From CAYXLI01 sp964464925 (GTDB lineage: Bacteria > Acidobacteriota > Terriglobia > Bryobacterales > Bryobacteraceae), in the NCBI GenBank assembly GCA_964464925.1, contig CAYXLI010000002.1, positions 248,001 to 312,000 of the forward strand: DNA of 64,000 nt, given 5' to 3'. Shown here one piece after another: positions 1 to 8,189 of the stretch. Position numbers and translations under genes: made by a program. Positions within the stretch are counted from its first letter, which is position 1; every line of letters starts with the position of its first letter. The notes under the pieces are model-generated. The model saw only the letters and a list, made by a program, of their open reading frames with translations. It had not been told where the DNA came from and ran no database searches.

Positions 1-192
1 GCGTCCGAAAGGCGGCTTCGGCATGTCGCGATTGGACGCGTACCAGGGCTGGTCACGCTCCAGAAACAAAACGTCATGCCCCAGTTTCACCAGCCCGCGC
101 ACCAGCCCTCTGTAAGTAGTTGCGTGTCCATTTCCCCACGACGACGTAATCGATAGGCCGAAAATGACGATGCGGAGTTTCGCCGGTTGCAC
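1..192 (-). CDS. CgeB-like glycosyltransferase, N-terminal fragment (runs off window)
   Basis: The last visible gene of the minus-strand sugar operon; its 3' part lies beyond base 1. From a GTG at 190-192 it encodes 64 residues beginning MQPAKLRIVIFGLS. The segment SSWGNGHATTYRGLVRGL, followed by LGHDVLFLERD, closely parallels the starts of the next two genes upstream (FFGSSLLSSYWNGAATYYRGI and FCHSLISDWNHGNAHFLRGL), so it is a third paralogue of the CgeB/GT-B type. The GTG is chosen because GGAAAGG precedes it at good spacing and it lies 2 nt after the stop of the preceding gene. Sugar donor and acceptor are unknown. Confidence 0.8.
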   Translation of the reverse strand, partial: MQPAKLRIVIFGLSITSSWGNGHATTYRGLVRGLVKLGHDVLFLERDQPWYASNRDMPKPPFGR

Positions 193-194
193 GT

Positions 195-1292
195 TTACCT
201 TTCCACTGCCAGAGTTCTGCCGGTCAACACTTCATTCACTTCCTGCGCGCGGTGCGCATAGGTATGGTCCGCCAACACCCGGCGCAGCGCGGCGTCGCCG
301 ATGCGGCGCGCCATTGCGTAGCCGAGAGTATTCACATACTCGGCGACTTCCGCCCCACTCGTTGCCACTAGAATCTCGCGCCCGGGTTCGAAGAAAGTCT
401 CGATGCCTTCCCATGCATCGGTGATCAGGCAGGCTCCAGCACCCGCGGCCTCGAAGACCCGTGTAGCCGGACTGAAGCCATAGCGCGCCATGCTCTCACG
501 GCTGATATTCAGCACGGTGCGCGCGCTGCAGTTGAACGCGTTGTGATCCGTGGTGCCCACGTGCCCCAGATTCCGAACGTTCCGCGGAAGCTGCCGGTCT
601 CCCCAGCCGCTGCCGCCCAGCAGGAATCGGCGCTCCTGAGCCGCTTCGGCGGCGCTCAGGAAAAACTGCTCGACGCGTGCCTCGCGGTCGGGCAGGCGGT
701 TACCCAGAAAGCTCAGGTCCGCTGCAAACCGCGCATCTGCCGGAACCGGATGATGCGTCGCTGGGTCAAGGCCGTTATAGATCGGGATGCACTCACGCGC
801 GCCGGCCCGCTCATAGGCGCGCACCACCGGGTCACCGCCGCCATAAGTGAACACCACATCGTACTTCGGAATCACTGCGCGGAATGGATCCGATCTGTCC
901 TGTTCTATGCGGTCCAGTGTTGCCGGTGCATCCACGTCCCAAAACGCTACCATCGTCCGGCCGCCGCCCATCAGCGCTACTTCACGCTCCAACAGCGCAT
1001 CATGCACGCCCACGCCGCTCGCTTTGATAATCCAGTCCGAACCTCGCGCGAGTTCAAGAGCCCTCTCCACCCCTTCCGTCCCTTCGCCGGCATAGACATG
1101 CACCTCCGCCCATTCCGGCGGCTCTATGTCGCGATTCTGCTGTCGCCCGTATGCGTCTGGTTCATAGAACGTGACCCGGTGTCCCAAACCGTGCAGTGCG
1201 TGAATGATGCCGCGGTAGTAGGTGGCGGCGCCGTTCCAGTAGGACGAAAGCAAACTGGAGCCGAAAAATGCGATCTCGAGGGAAGCCTTCAT
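195..1292 (-). CDS. CgeB-like glycosyltransferase (365 aa)
   Basis: A soluble two-domain GT-B type protein of the CgeB group. The N-terminus (IAFFGSSLLSSYWNGAATYYRGI) is the first nucleotide-binding-like half. The C-terminal half (about residues 200-345) has the GT1-like end, with SPATRVFEAAGAGACLITDAWEGIETFFEPGREIL carrying the conserved acidic/Gly segment that contacts the donor in this fold. Its ATG overlaps the preceding stop by one base (TGATG), so translation is coupled. It probably adds a sugar to a surface glycan or lipid-linked oligosaccharide; donor and linkage cannot be read from the sequence. Confidence 0.85.
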   Translation of the reverse strand: MKASLEIAFFGSSLLSSYWNGAATYYRGIIHALHGLGHRVTFYEPDAYGRQQNRDIEPPEWAEVHVYAGEGTEGVERALELARGSDWIIKASGVGVHDALLEREVALMGGGRTMVAFWDVDAPATLDRIEQDRSDPFRAVIPKYDVVFTYGGGDPVVRAYERAGARECIPIYNGLDPATHHPVPADARFAADLSFLGNRLPDREARVEQFFLSAAEAAQERRFLLGGSGWGDRQLPRNVRNLGHVGTTDHNAFNCSARTVLNISRESMARYGFSPATRVFEAAGAGACLITDAWEGIETFFEPGREILVATSGAEVAEYVNTLGYAMARRIGDAALRRVLADHTYAHRAQEVNEVLTGRTLAVER

Positions 1293-2407
1293 CAGTGGGT
1301 GCTTAGAACTTCTGTGTGAATTTCCAACTGCTCACAGATTTCCATCAGTTGTTGCGCCCGGTGCTGGCACGTGTGGCGTGCACGGATCGTGCTCAGGCCA
1401 TGCTGTTCGAGTGCCGTGGCCAGGCCGTTATCCCGCAATACGGATCGCATCAGGGACTTCATTTCCGCTCCGTTCCGCGCGAACAGGAAGTCTTCGCCCG
1501 GCGTAAACAGGTTTTCACAATCGCTCCAAGGCGCGGAAATCAGCGGAATGCCGCACGCCAGCGCCTCGAACACACGAATCGTTGGGATGCCGCGCAGAGC
1601 TTCCGCATATGGTCTCCGCGGCACGTGTATCGTGAAACGGAATTGCGCAAATTCTGCGGGAACTTCGTAATTCGGAATCCAGCCGGAGTATTCGATGCCC
1701 GCTTCGCGCAGACGCTCCAGAGCGTGTGCCGGATATCGCACACCATGAATACGCGCTTTCAATCCGAGTTGCTGCACTGGTTCGATCAGGAACTCCCGCA
1801 ACTCCGCCGCCCGCTCGTCGTCACCCCAGTTACCGATCCACACCATCTGGCCTTCCAGCCGCCTCTGCGCGTGCGGGTAAAACCGACGTACGTCCGCCGC
1901 CTCATGAAACGTCCAGACCCGCCTTCCCCACCCATTAGCGCGGTACCGTTCCGAAATTGACTCACCGAACGCGAGCACACCGTCATAGTTCTCCAGCCGG
2001 TAAGCCGCCATTTCGCTCGGAGCTGTTACCGACCGGTGATGCGTATCGTGGAAAAGCAGCCGGTAGCCCCGATGATATGCGCGATGCTCTCCGATTCGGG
2101 CCACTAGAGAATGCGAATTCCACTCGTGCACCAGAACCAGTTCCGCATGCTCCAGAACGCGGTCCAGATCGAGAGCTTCCTCGTCGTACCGCGTGCTGTT
2201 CAGATCGGAATATGCCACGTGAAAGCGCCGGATAGGTTCCTGTCCGTACTGCTCCACAAGATTGTTTACGCTCCAGGCATTCGACGGCTCATAGACGTCT
2301 ACCTCATGCCCCTGTTCCTGCAGCGCCGCCACAAGTCCGCGAAGAAAATGCGCGTTTCCATGATTCCAGTCCGAAATCAGGGAATGGCAAAACATTACGA
2401 TGCGCAT
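1292..2407 (-). CDS. CgeB-like glycosyltransferase (371 aa)
   Basis: Paralogue of the next gene downstream. It starts MRIVMFCHSLISDWNHGNAHFLRGL, a GT-B N-terminal Rossmann strand plus glycine/asparagine loop. The C-terminal domain contains TIRVFEALACGIPLISAPWSDCENLFTPGEDFL, the GT1-type donor-binding region. The ATG lies 13 nt inside the end of the GT4 gene before it. A second in-frame ATG forms a TAATG overlap, but using it would remove the first beta strand, so the upstream ATG is preferred. The three CgeB-like genes in a row suggest successive sugar additions by related enzymes. Confidence 0.85.
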   Translation of the reverse strand: MRIVMFCHSLISDWNHGNAHFLRGLVAALQEQGHEVDVYEPSNAWSVNNLVEQYGQEPIRRFHVAYSDLNSTRYDEEALDLDRVLEHAELVLVHEWNSHSLVARIGEHRAYHRGYRLLFHDTHHRSVTAPSEMAAYRLENYDGVLAFGESISERYRANGWGRRVWTFHEAADVRRFYPHAQRRLEGQMVWIGNWGDDERAAELREFLIEPVQQLGLKARIHGVRYPAHALERLREAGIEYSGWIPNYEVPAEFAQFRFTIHVPRRPYAEALRGIPTIRVFEALACGIPLISAPWSDCENLFTPGEDFLFARNGAEMKSLMRSVLRDNGLATALEQHGLSTIRARHTCQHRAQQLMEICEQLEIHTEVLSTH

Positions 2408-3510
2408 GCCAGTTTCCTTCCCGGCTCGGCCAGTACACTCTCATATGCCTGCAGGTAGCTCTCTGCCATCCGGTCGGTGGAGAACGTCCCGGCCCTCCGC
2501 CACGCCGCATCGGCCAGCTCTTTGCGCAGCGCGGGGCATTCCGCCGCATCGGCCAGCGCCCGCGCCCACTCCTCTTCGTTATCGGGGTCGATGAACAGAG
2601 CCGCCCCGTTCCATAGTTCGCGGAACGTTGCGATGTTCGAAAGCACGAGTGCGCAGCCGCTCATTGCTGCTTCCAGAACCGATAACCCAAAGGGCTCGTA
2701 TCGCGCCGGTGCCGCATAAATGGCTGCTCGCGCGTACCAATCTTTAATTTGCCGCGCTTCGAGATTGCCCAGCGTTCGGACGCTCACGGCCTTGAATCTC
2801 TCTCCGTTGGGATGCAGTGTATTGCCCGCAACGTAGACCGGCCAGCTCAAACGGGAAGCGGCGCTATCCAGAACGGATATGTTCTTCGCTTCATCCCATA
2901 GCCGCCCGCACGAAAACACAAACGGCTCTTTCTCGCTCCGTTGAAACTCGTGGGAATCACGGCCATTGGGGATCACCGCGCCTTTGAATCCGCCTCCGTA
3001 TTGTTCGCGGAGCGCCTGCAGCATCGCCGCCGTCGGTGCAACCACCAGCCGTGCAGCCCGCAATCCCTTTCTCACGGCCATCCGGTAGCGTTCGTATCTC
3101 TCAGGCAATGCTTCCCGTTTTACGTGATGCCACCAGGACGCCACGCAAGAGTGTCCCACCACCACCGTGGGTGTCCTCCACGGCAAAGCCGCATGGCAGT
3201 ATCCGTTCAGGTGGATCACGTTCGGCTGCAGGTCACATTCCAGCTCCAGCAGCCACTCGCCTGCCGCGTTCACGTCTTCCCAGGGATCGTCCATCCACTC
3301 CAGCCGCAGCGCACGCTGCAGCACGTGCAGCCCTGGTATCGCGGACGCCTCTTCGATCTGCGCGTCCGTCGCATACGGCCCCAGATTCGCCAGGGTTACG
3401 AACGTGCCCTGTTTCGAAAACGCGCGGCACAGTTCCATGCAGTACGTCCAGACGCCGCCCACCGCATCGGAGGTCATCAGCACGTGTTCCGGAACACCGC
3501 CTCGATTCAT
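2395..3510 (-). CDS. Glycosyltransferase family 4 protein (371 aa)
   Basis: A GT4/GT-B retaining glycosyltransferase. MTSDAVGGVWTYCMELCRAF near the N-terminus is the glycine-rich acceptor loop. The C-terminal domain has FSCGRLWDEAKNI and YEPFGLSVLEAAMSGCALVLSN, the E-x7-E-like donor-binding motif typical of GT4. An open frame extends 39 codons upstream, but the ATG at 3508-3510 forms TAATG with the stop of the radical SAM gene, matching the coupling seen through this operon, so it is taken as the start. It lies in the middle of the glycan cluster, after two epimerases and the radical SAM gene. Confidence 0.87.
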   Translation of the reverse strand: MNRGGVPEHVLMTSDAVGGVWTYCMELCRAFSKQGTFVTLANLGPYATDAQIEEASAIPGLHVLQRALRLEWMDDPWEDVNAAGEWLLELECDLQPNVIHLNGYCHAALPWRTPTVVVGHSCVASWWHHVKREALPERYERYRMAVRKGLRAARLVVAPTAAMLQALREQYGGGFKGAVIPNGRDSHEFQRSEKEPFVFSCGRLWDEAKNISVLDSAASRLSWPVYVAGNTLHPNGERFKAVSVRTLGNLEARQIKDWYARAAIYAAPARYEPFGLSVLEAAMSGCALVLSNIATFRELWNGAALFIDPDNEEEWARALADAAECPALRKELADAAWRRAGTFSTDRMAESYLQAYESVLAEPGRKLACAS

Positions 3511-4802
3511 TACCGCGACCTTGACAGAGCCGTTCCCTCGAGTTCCTCGAGAGGCACTGGCCGCTGCTCCTGAATATCGCTGAACTCGTGAAACAAGCTC
3601 AGGTAATATTCGTGTGCACGCTCCCACGCTCTGTCATCAGGCGCTCCCCAGCGGCTCGTGTAATCAGGAGAACCCGGATAGGGATACAGCGGCACTGGCT
3701 TGTTCGCCCACACACCCGAAGCCTGCAATTCGTGCCGCCACGCTGCAACAGCGTCGAGATCGTCTTCCGCCATTTCAATCAGATTGGCCTGCACGAACGG
3801 AACTCGCTGCTTGGCGTAGATCAGCCGCTGCGTCAGCTCCGCCGTGCTCATCTTGCACTTCTTTGCCAGCGCCTCGCGTCCCTCTTCGGTGATGCTCTCT
3901 ACGCCTGCTTCAATGGACACGCATCCGGCTCGGCTAAGCAAATCCAACATCTCTTCGGGCCAAAGATCCACGCGTGTTTGCACGCCGATCTTCACCCTCC
4001 GCTCCGCCAGACCTTCCAGCAGCTCTTTATTCGGTAAGAAGATTTCGTCGATGAAATAGATGTACTCCACACCCTGCGCGAGCAATCCATCTACTTCCTC
4101 CAGCACCGTCTGCACTGGCCTGCGCCGGTACCGGTCGCGGAAGTTGTCTTTCGCGCAAAACGTGCAGTGATACGGGCAGCCTCGAGACGCTTCCACTTCA
4201 GCGCCGGGCCCCAAAGGGGCGGCATCGAACCGGTGGTGCTGATGCGTGTGCCGGCGCACCATGGAGTCGGGCCAGTGCAACGCGGGCAGCATGTTCATGT
4301 CGGTCGCATTCAGTCCGCCTTGTACCCATGCTTCCCCTCCCGCCCAGAACGCGATCGATTGCATGTTCCGCCAGGGATGCGCAAGCTTCGGCAGCAGATC
4401 CTCACACTCGCCCAGCAAAACCGCGTCCGCTTGCGTCTTTCGCAATGTCGCCCGCGGCGTGGTCGATGCATGCGGGCCCACAATGACCATCTCTCCGCCT
4501 ACGGGCCTCAACTCACTCACCATCTGAATCGGGAGCCGCAATTCCGGCGGAGCACAACGCCAGAACAGATAACTCGGAGCCGTCGTGATCACACTGAAGT
4601 GCGGACGGAAATCGCCTACCCGGGCCTTCACTTCCGCCATCGGGAGATTCTCAAGCTGCGCGTCCACCAGCAGAACCTCGTGTCCCTCTCGTTCCAGAAG
4701 AGCCCGTGAGTAACCGTATTCCAATGGCAGATGCGGCTCGCGGCATCCGAAATAGATGCTTCCGTCAAACGACCAGTTTGGATTCACGAGGGCGAATTTC
4801 AC
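3510..4802 (-). CDS. B12-binding-type radical SAM protein (430 aa)
   Basis: Residues 1-135 resemble a cobalamin-binding Rossmann domain (LVNPNW, LPLEYGYSRALLEREGHEVLLVDA, VIVGPHAS, DAVLLGECED). Residues 200-360 form the radical SAM barrel, with the [4Fe-4S] motif C209-x3-C213-x2-C216 in ASRGCPYHCTFCAKDN. ASTTPRATL and DAVLLGECE are typical of B12-rSAM enzymes; the usual DxHxxG motif is not evident, so base-on/base-off B12 binding is uncertain. It overlaps the epimerase before it by 4 nt (ATGA) and the GT4 after it by 1 nt. In this setting it may modify a sugar or lipid carrier (C-methylation or radical epimerisation); the substrate is unknown. Confidence 0.85.
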   Translation of the reverse strand: MKFALVNPNWSFDGSIYFGCREPHLPLEYGYSRALLEREGHEVLLVDAQLENLPMAEVKARVGDFRPHFSVITTAPSYLFWRCAPPELRLPIQMVSELRPVGGEMVIVGPHASTTPRATLRKTQADAVLLGECEDLLPKLAHPWRNMQSIAFWAGGEAWVQGGLNATDMNMLPALHWPDSMVRRHTHQHHRFDAAPLGPGAEVEASRGCPYHCTFCAKDNFRDRYRRRPVQTVLEEVDGLLAQGVEYIYFIDEIFLPNKELLEGLAERRVKIGVQTRVDLWPEEMLDLLSRAGCVSIEAGVESITEEGREALAKKCKMSTAELTQRLIYAKQRVPFVQANLIEMAEDDLDAVAAWRHELQASGVWANKPVPLYPYPGSPDYTSRWGAPDDRAWERAHEYYLSLFHEFSDIQEQRPVPLEELEGTALSRSR

Positions 4803-5866
4803 GCAGCTGCCCCTCCGTGGACTTCCGTAGGAGCCTCAATCAGGTGGCTTTCTTCGATTAGCCAGGTCCGGAGCCGCGTCAACCCCTCCGAGATGCTGAC
4901 GCGAGGTCTCCAGCCCACGGCCGCTTCGAATCTTCTGGTATCCGACACGTAATACTTCTGGTCGGCCGCACGCCAGTCTTCGAAGCGTATTGAAGGATGC
5001 TCCCCAAGATCTTTGCCGATCTCATGTAGGAGTTCCAGCAAACTCATCGCATTGGCGGGTCCCCCGCCGATATTGAACGCCTGGCCTGCAAGATGGTCCA
5101 TATGTCGGACGGCCAGCAAAAACGCGTTCACAAGATCTTCCACGAAAAGCAAATCCCGCACCTGTAATCCGTCCCCGTAGAGCGTGATCGGGCGCCGGTT
5201 CAACGCGCGGATCAGAAAATGTGCCACCCAGCCCTGGTCTTCCGTGCCGAACTGGTGCGGTCCATAGATGCAACTCATGCGGAAGACCGTTACGGGTAAA
5301 CGGTAACTTCTTGCGTAATCCAATACGTATTGGTCGGCTGCCCCCTTCGAGCATCCGTACGGGCTGTGGAACTGTAGCGGCGTATCTTCGCTTGCGCCAT
5401 GATTCCGCAGGCCTTCGTCCGTCGGCTCGTACCGGTTTCGCAGACGGCGCACACACACCTCATTCAGGTCCCCGTACACCTTGTTCGTGGAGGTGAACAC
5501 AAGAGGGATCGGCTCCGGCCGTGTCCGGATCGCCTCCAGCACGTTGATCGTTCCCCGCGCGTTAATCTCGAAGTCCTCGACAGGCGTGACGAGGCTACTC
5601 GTAACGGCCACCTGCGCCGCCAGGTGGAACACGGCCGAACAGCGCGCAACGGTCTGCCGGACTGTGGCGCCGTCGCGCACGTCCCCCCGGATAAATTCAA
5701 TCCTGTTCCCGTACGTATTGCGGAGCCACTCGAGATTCGTCTCGACTCCGCTGCGTCCCAGGTTGTCGAAAATGATCACGCGCCGTCCTTCGGAGAGAAG
5801 GCGGCCTGCCAGATTGCTTCCAATGAATCCAGCGCCGCCGGTGATAAGCACCGGATCGTTCGTCAT
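4799..5866 (-). CDS. NAD-dependent epimerase/dehydratase, CDP-paratose 2-epimerase-like (355 aa)
   Basis: An extended SDR nucleotide-sugar enzyme. GGAGFIGS (residues 10-17) is the NAD-binding glycine motif; the catalytic pair is Y170-x3-K174 in FHSPYGCSKGAADQY, with the Ser/Thr segment FTSTNKVYGDL before it. FDNLGRSGVETNLEWLRN after the second beta strand is typical of CDP-paratose/CDP-tyvelose 2-epimerases, as is the long DTPLQFHSPYGCSKG segment. Overlap of 4 nt with both neighbours places it firmly in the operon. Most likely it makes an unusual nucleotide sugar for the downstream transferases; the exact sugar is inference. Confidence 0.85.
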   Translation of the reverse strand: MTNDPVLITGGAGFIGSNLAGRLLSEGRRVIIFDNLGRSGVETNLEWLRNTYGNRIEFIRGDVRDGATVRQTVARCSAVFHLAAQVAVTSSLVTPVEDFEINARGTINVLEAIRTRPEPIPLVFTSTNKVYGDLNEVCVRRLRNRYEPTDEGLRNHGASEDTPLQFHSPYGCSKGAADQYVLDYARSYRLPVTVFRMSCIYGPHQFGTEDQGWVAHFLIRALNRRPITLYGDGLQVRDLLFVEDLVNAFLLAVRHMDHLAGQAFNIGGGPANAMSLLELLHEIGKDLGEHPSIRFEDWRAADQKYYVSDTRRFEAAVGWRPRVSISEGLTRLRTWLIEESHLIEAPTEVHGGAAA

Positions 5867-6975
5867 AGCATCAGGCCTCGAGCGGCCAATTCCGCTCTTG
5901 ATTCGGCTACCCGGTCATACGCGATCTGTCCATCCAGCCACGCCGCCAGATCGAGCAGTCCGGCCTCGAGTTCCACCTCCGGTTCGTAGTTCAGGATCTG
6001 GCGCGCCAGGCTGATATCCGCGAAGCAGTGCCGTATATCTCCCGCCCTGGCCTTGCCCGTGATCTCCGGTTCGATCCGTTTTCCCAGCGCGCGGGAAATC
6101 CGGCACGCGAGTTCCGATATTCGAATCTGCTGGCCGCTGCCGACGTTGAAAACATGACCGTCCGCCTTCTCCGTTTCGAGCGCCAGGCGGCAGCAGCGCG
6201 CTACGTCGTAAACGCTCACAAAATCCCTTTTCTGCTCGCCGTCTTCGTTGATCAACGGCCTGCGGTTATTCAGCAGACGCGACGCGAAGATTGCCAGCAC
6301 GCCGGTGTATGGATTCGATAGCGCCTGGTGCGGTCCATAGATATTGAAGAACCGCAGACCGACAGCCGAGATCTTGTAGGCGCGCCCGATCATCAGGCAA
6401 AGCTGCTCCTGGTCGAATTTCGAAAGCGCATAGACGGAGGGCAGCGTTGGCCGCTTCCACTCGGGTGTCGGAATCGGGATGAGCGGCTCTCCGCTAACGT
6501 CCCGCAGTTCCCAATCGCCCGCCTCAAGTTGTTCCAGCGTGCGCTCTCCCGTGGTGATGTTTCCATCGGCGCGCCGATACAGTCCCTCGCCGTAGATGCT
6601 CATACTCGAGGCAACGATCAGCCGCCGTATCGGATGTTTGAGCAATTCCTCCAACAGCACCGCGGTGCCCACGTTATTGACATTCGTGTACTCCGCGATT
6701 TCGTACATGCTCTGGCCTACCCCGACCAGCGCGACAAAGTGATAAATCGCGTCGATTCCCTTCAGCGCCTTTCGCACCGCTTCTGCGTCGCGAACATCTC
6801 CCACCTGCAGCTCGACCGATGGATCCAGGTAGGACGGTCGCCTGCCCTGGTTCCCGTGTACTTGAGGCCGTAGGCTGTCCAGCACACGAACGCGATACCC
6901 CTGCTTCAGCAGTTCGTTCGCTAGGTGCGATCCAACAAAGCCCGCCCCGCCGGTGATTAGAATGTGTTCCGCCAT
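5863..6975 (-). CDS. NAD-dependent nucleotide-sugar epimerase, possibly dTDP-L-rhamnose 4-epimerase-like (370 aa)
   Basis: First gene of the visible minus-strand sugar operon. Extended SDR fold: GGAGFVGSH (9-17), GDVRD (59-63), VASSMSIYGEG and the catalytic Y182-x3-K186 (VYALSKFDQE). The insert LRPQVHGNQGRRPSYLDPSVEL is the kind seen in dTDP-L-rhamnose 4-epimerase relatives (6-deoxy-L-talose formation), but UDP-sugar 4-epimerase activity cannot be excluded. It overlaps the next epimerase by 4 nt. About 200 nt without a convincing gene precede it and should hold the operon promoter, though I cannot name clear -35/-10 boxes. Confidence 0.85.
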   Translation of the reverse strand: MAEHILITGGAGFVGSHLANELLKQGYRVRVLDSLRPQVHGNQGRRPSYLDPSVELQVGDVRDAEAVRKALKGIDAIYHFVALVGVGQSMYEIAEYTNVNNVGTAVLLEELLKHPIRRLIVASSMSIYGEGLYRRADGNITTGERTLEQLEAGDWELRDVSGEPLIPIPTPEWKRPTLPSVYALSKFDQEQLCLMIGRAYKISAVGLRFFNIYGPHQALSNPYTGVLAIFASRLLNNRRPLINEDGEQKRDFVSVYDVARCCRLALETEKADGHVFNVGSGQQIRISELACRISRALGKRIEPEITGKARAGDIRHCFADISLARQILNYEPEVELEAGLLDLAAWLDGQIAYDRVAESRAELAARGLML

Positions 6976-7165
6976 CAGCGTTTTGTCTCCGAATAATCTA
7001 AGTTCCTGCCCGCAACCGAAAGGTTCTTCGAGGATTTAGTCAGGGAACTTACCTTCTAGACAGAGCCTGCCGTTGTTTGTAGACGCACCCTAACCGTTAA
7101 GGCGCAATCCAGCTTGAAACGGTTTTAGGAAGTGAATTCGCTTGGGACGGAAGGAAGGAACGAAG

Positions 7166-7197
7166 GAGCACTCCATGGCTTAAAACCTGGAGTGCTC
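7166..7197 (-). terminator. Perfect 10-bp stem-loop spanning the stop codon of the 58-aa gene
   Basis: GAGCACTCCA (7166-7175) and TGGAGTGCTC (7188-7197) are perfect inverted repeats with a 12-nt loop. The loop contains the stop codon (7180-7182) of the small minus-strand gene. No long T-run follows on either strand, so it may be a weak terminator or an mRNA 3'-end stabiliser rather than a strong intrinsic terminator. Confidence 0.5.
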
Positions 7198-7356
7198 TCC
7201 GTGAATTTCATTGCTGCGCGCGGCTTGCAGCCAACGGCTCCACTCGATATCATCGCGGCGCCCGAAACGGGAGCGCCATCGGACAAAGAAGTACACCTCG
7301 CGCAGGATAGGGAACAAAAGAATGAGAAAGACGCCTAGCAGAAACGCCTTTAACAT
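7180..7356 (-). CDS. Small single-pass membrane protein (58 aa), hypothetical
   Basis: Reading the minus strand from the ATG at 7354-7356 gives 58 residues starting MLKAFLLGVFLILLFP, one strongly hydrophobic helix (residues 4-25), then a basic/aromatic cytoplasmic-type tail (FVRWRSRFGRRDDIEWSRW). It begins 4 nt after the stop of the regulator-like gene, with AGGAG about 11 nt upstream, so the two are probably co-transcribed. The membrane helix, the tight spacing and a hairpin exactly at its stop support a real gene. I do not recognise a family. Confidence 0.6.
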   Translation of the reverse strand: MLKAFLLGVFLILLFPILREVYFFVRWRSRFGRRDDIEWSRWLQAARSNEIHGEHSRF

Positions 7357-7360
7357 AGGT

Positions 7361-8017
7361 TCAGGACTCCTGATGCTCCATAGTGGGCATCTGGGCGGGT
7401 TGTTCGACAGAACCGGCTTCGGCGGAGCTCGTAGTAGCCGAGGCCGCTTGGGCTGACTGAGCTGCAGGGCTCAGAATGAAGAGCTGGGCGCCGCCGGAGG
7501 CGACACGGTGCAACAACTCTTCCGCGTTCTCAGGGGTCAGTGGGAGCAGCGGCATACCTAATTGCTGCGCCACGTATTCCGCCGTCGGATTCGGCCGGAC
7601 TACCGTAACAGCTTCAGGCGCTTGTGCCGCTTGAAGCTCAGCCGATCGGAGTTCGAATGTCGGTACGTAACTGCCGCACCGGAACTTGATCGAGATTGGG
7701 TCGTCCTTTCCTTCCGTGGAGTAGTAATGGTCCACCATGCTACGCAGGCGTCGCGCCACTACACGCACGATCGAATCCATACGAGGGTCGAAGGATTCCG
7801 GCTTCTCGAAGACCTCAAGGCCAATCGAGTATTCTTTGAGGTTTTCAGTTTGCTCGAGCAGAGTCTGCTCCACGCAGAAGCGCAGAAAACGGCGGAGACG
7901 TCGCGACCGGGCAAACGACTCCGACTGAAGCATCTTCTTGAGTTGCGCCCGGAGCGCTTCTTCTGAAACGTCGGTTGGAATTGCGAAAGTGCTCACGATA
8001 TCACGTTGACTGCTCAT
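7361..8017 (-). CDS. Acidobacterial regulator-like protein of unknown function (218 aa)
   Basis: Residues 18-105 (LRAQLKKMLQSESFARSRRLRRFLRFCVEQTL through LKEYSIGLEVFEKPESFDPRMDSIVRVVARRLRSMVDHYY) match a helical module I know as the N-terminal part of many acidobacterial and proteobacterial regulatory proteins, where it precedes TPR/TolB-like sensor regions; here it stands nearly alone. The rest (about 130-218) is low-complexity and Ala/Pro/Gln-rich, with no clear fold. No helix-turn-helix is certain. A 15-bp perfect palindrome sits 2 nt before the ATG and no Shine-Dalgarno is seen, which suggests autoregulation. Followed by the 58-aa membrane protein gene. Confidence 0.65.
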   Translation of the reverse strand: MSSQRDIVSTFAIPTDVSEEALRAQLKKMLQSESFARSRRLRRFLRFCVEQTLLEQTENLKEYSIGLEVFEKPESFDPRMDSIVRVVARRLRSMVDHYYSTEGKDDPISIKFRCGSYVPTFELRSAELQAAQAPEAVTVVRPNPTAEYVAQQLGMPLLPLTPENAEELLHRVASGGAQLFILSPAAQSAQAASATTSSAEAGSVEQPAQMPTMEHQES

Positions 8018-8019
8018 GA

Positions 8020-8034
8020 TGAAACAGTGTTTCA
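8020..8034. promoter_or_regulatory. Perfect 15-bp palindrome directly before the regulator gene
   Basis: TGAAACA-G-TGTTTCA has 7-bp perfect arms around one central base. It ends two bases before the minus-strand ATG at 8015-8017, where a ribosome-binding site would normally be. It could be an operator over the transcription start or an RNA hairpin hiding the start codon. Confidence 0.5.
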
Positions 8035-8169
8035 GAAAAACGTTTGTTCCGGGTTAAAAATTTGTAAGTAACCGTGAAATTCGCTGTAAGCGCTAGGGGA
8101 ATCCCGGGGTACTAACAATCGTTTGTAGCCCGCTAACACGGTTCCCACTTCCTCGTAAGAGACTGAATC

Positions 8170-8189
8170 TGTAACCCCGAGAGGTTACA
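8170..8189 (-). terminator. 7-bp stem-loop overlapping the hppD stop codon
   Basis: TGTAACC (8170-8176) pairs with GGTTACA (8183-8189) over a 6-nt loop; the hppD stop (8185-8187) lies in the arm. There is no U-tract, so this is a weak terminator or 3'-end structure. Confidence 0.4.

Noticed and set aside
7132..7338. 68-codon plus-strand ORF opposite the 58-aa membrane protein
   Set aside because: Composition is non-protein-like, and the minus strand gives a clear membrane helix and better context.
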